Shown: positions 63,043-64,000 of the stretch, piece after piece
Position numbering within the stretch: position 1 is the first letter of the stretch
Layout: every line of letters starts with the position of its first letter
Assembly (NCBI RefSeq): GCF_029955155.1
Contig: NZ_JAPNOZ010000012.1
Span: 937,753-1,001,752 of the forward strand
Reading direction: 5' to 3'
DNA length: 64,000 nucleotides
Source: Psychrobacillus sp. NEAU-3TGS
Lineage (GTDB): Bacteria; Bacillota; Bacilli; Bacillales_A; Planococcaceae
Notes under the pieces: generated by a model
Databases searched by the model: none
The model's input: only the letters and a program-made list of their open reading frames with translations
Told to the model about the DNA's origin: nothing
Program-made: the position numbers and the translations under genes

Positions 63043-63062
63043 TTATCACCTAAAAGTGATAA
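63043..63062. promoter_or_regulatory. Perfect 7-bp inverted repeat ahead of recU
   Basis: TTATCAC and GTGATAA flank six bases. It lies 27-46 bases before the recU start, near a TAGTAT (63068-63073) that could be a -10 element. It might be an operator; no regulator is evident. Confidence 0.35.
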
Positions 63063-63088
63063 ACTAATAGTATAGAGAGGTGAATATC

Positions 63089-63687
63089 TTGGCTATTCGT
63101 TATCCAAACGGGAAACTATACACGCCCAAAAAGGAAACTGAGACTAAAAAAGAAAAGATTATTCCTTTAGTAATAGGGGTAAAACATTAGAAGATGAAAT
63201 CAGCGATGCAAATGAATACTATCTCGTTCATGAAATCGCAGTCATTTATAAAAAACCAATACCGATACAAGTCGTGAAAGTCGATTATCCAAGCAGAAGT
63301 AGCGCCGTTATTAAAGAAGCATACTATCGAACTCCATCTACAACCGACTTTAATGGTGTATTTGAAGGGAAATATATTGACTTTGAAGCAAAAGAAACGG
63401 AAAATAGAACAGCGTTTCCTTTAAAAAACGTCCATCTTCATCAAGTCGAACATATGAGTAAAGTAGTGAAGCAGCAGGGTATCAGTTTTTTACTCGTGCG
63501 TTTTTCTACAGTTGACCGTTATTTTTATTTACCTTTTGACCAATTAAAGGAATATTGGGATAGAATGCTAGCAGGAGGTAGAAAGTCTATTGCTTTAGCG
63601 GAATTCGAGGAACACGCAATAGAAATAATACCCAAATATGCACCTAGGATTGATTATTTAAAAATAGTTAATGACTTACATGCATAA
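63089..63687 (+). pseudogene. recU: Holliday junction resolvase RecU, frameshifted
   Basis: RecU resolves Holliday junctions in recombination and segregation. Translation from TTG 63089 (AGAGAGG upstream) gives AIRYPNGKLYTPKKE, the RecU N-terminus, but stops at 63188-63190 after 33 codons. From about 63166 the RecU reading continues in the next frame as FSNRGKTLEDEI, then EAYYRTPSTTDFNGVFEGKYIDFEAKET with catalytic Asp/Glu and Lys, and the APRIDYLKI end. Adding one T to the TTT at 63166-63168 restores a 199-residue protein. Either a mutation or a sequencing/assembly error. The gene lies ahead of ponA, as in B. subtilis. Confidence 0.88.
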
Positions 63688-63708
63688 AGTGAAAGTGAGG
63701 AGAAGTTT

Positions 63709-64000
63709 ATGAGTGAGCAAAGACAAACTCGTGAACAAAGAAGAAAGCAATTACAACAAAAGAAGAAAAAAACGTCCAATACACCAGCTAAGATCTGGAT
63801 TAAACGAATATTATTAGCAATAGTCGCAGTTGGTATCGTAGGTCTTATTGCAGGAGGGTCACTTTTTGCTTATTACGCGAGCTCAGCTCCTAAATTAGAT
63901 GAAAGTTCATTAAAAGACCCAATTAGTCCTAAACTTTTAGATGCCAACGGAGAACTATTTGCGACTCTTGGCGCAGAAAATAGAGAATATGTACCTTTCG
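63709..64000 (+). CDS. ponA: Class A penicillin-binding protein 1 (PonA), 5' part
   Basis: The first 97 codons of a bifunctional peptidoglycan synthase; the window ends inside the gene. The visible part has a basic cytosolic N-terminus rich in Gln/Arg/Lys (1-28), one transmembrane anchor (about 32-55) and the start of the glycosyltransferase region (SPKLLDANGELFATLG, then AENREYVPF). TGAGGAGAA precedes the ATG. It follows recU by 21 bases, the conserved recU-ponA operon, and GpsB at 57922 is its known partner in B. subtilis. Confidence 0.88.
   Translation, partial: MSEQRQTREQRRKQLQQKKKKTSNTPAKIWIKRILLAIVAVGIVGLIAGGSLFAYYASSAPKLDESSLKDPISPKLLDANGELFATLGAENREYVPF

Overview
The window looks like chromosome of a low-GC, spore-forming Firmicute of the Bacillales, probably Planococcaceae (Psychrobacillus/Lysinibacillus/Sporosarcina type). 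The evidence is gene order shared with Bacillus subtilis (cta operon-pycA-ftsW-ylaN-ylaI-ylaH-typA-ylaF; suhB/yktB/yktA/speA; ypvA-ypwA; ypsC-rnpB-gpsB; mrfB-mrfA-yppE; recU-ponA), strong AGGAGG-type ribosome sites, frequent TTG/GTG starts, and candidate binding sites for ResD, Fnr, FadR, Fur and a YtrA-type GntR protein. I see no prophage, insertion sequence, CRISPR array, tRNA or rRNA gene.

Layout. 1-7 kb: caa3 cytochrome oxidase operon ctaBCDEF (minus) divergent from ctaA, with a cluster of ResD-like boxes between. 7-20 kb: core genes pycA, ftsW, ylaN, ylaL-like, ylaI, ylaH, typA, ylaF, suhB, yktB, yktA, a nitronate monooxygenase-like protein and speA. 20-28 kb: lrgAB (lrgA looks 5'-frameshifted), a lipoprotein deacetylase, an unusual SDR, and a leucine/branched acyl-CoA catabolic set (methylglutaconyl-CoA hydratase-like, isovaleryl-CoA dehydrogenase-like, HMG-CoA lyase) divergent from a LysR regulator. 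28-40 kb: EAL-CBS-GGDEF protein, rlmN, sulfurtransferase, double dynamin DynA, E. coli-type speD, alkaline phosphatase, and a hidden 29-residue membrane peptide with a Fur-like box. 40-43 kb: orphan cheX and a second, ba3-type oxidase (subunit IIa, cbaB, cbaA) behind a perfect Fnr box. 43-48.5 kb: the most unusual region, three tandem paralogues and a 702-residue relative with 80-residue repeats and permuted module order. These are probably mother-cell sporulation proteins; three carry CATANNNTA boxes like sigma-K -10 elements. 49-51 kb: GntR-ABC transporter operon with a YtrA-type operator. 51-64 kb: ypwA, ypvA, ypsC, a PAS-GGDEF-EAL protein, RNase P RNA, gpsB, mitomycin repair pair mrfAB, yppE, a frameshifted recU, and the start of a class A penicillin-binding protein.

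Themes. The two terminal oxidases are 35 kb apart and appear to be under different oxygen/redox regulators. Modular dispersed repeats (16.5, 19.1, 30.7 kb, a different one at 48.5 kb and a relic at 0.1 kb) sit in intergenic gaps; comparing copies shows short modules that look inserted into a larger hairpin element. Two genes (recU, lrgA) carry apparent one-base losses in homopolymer tracts, which may be real mutations or assembly errors.
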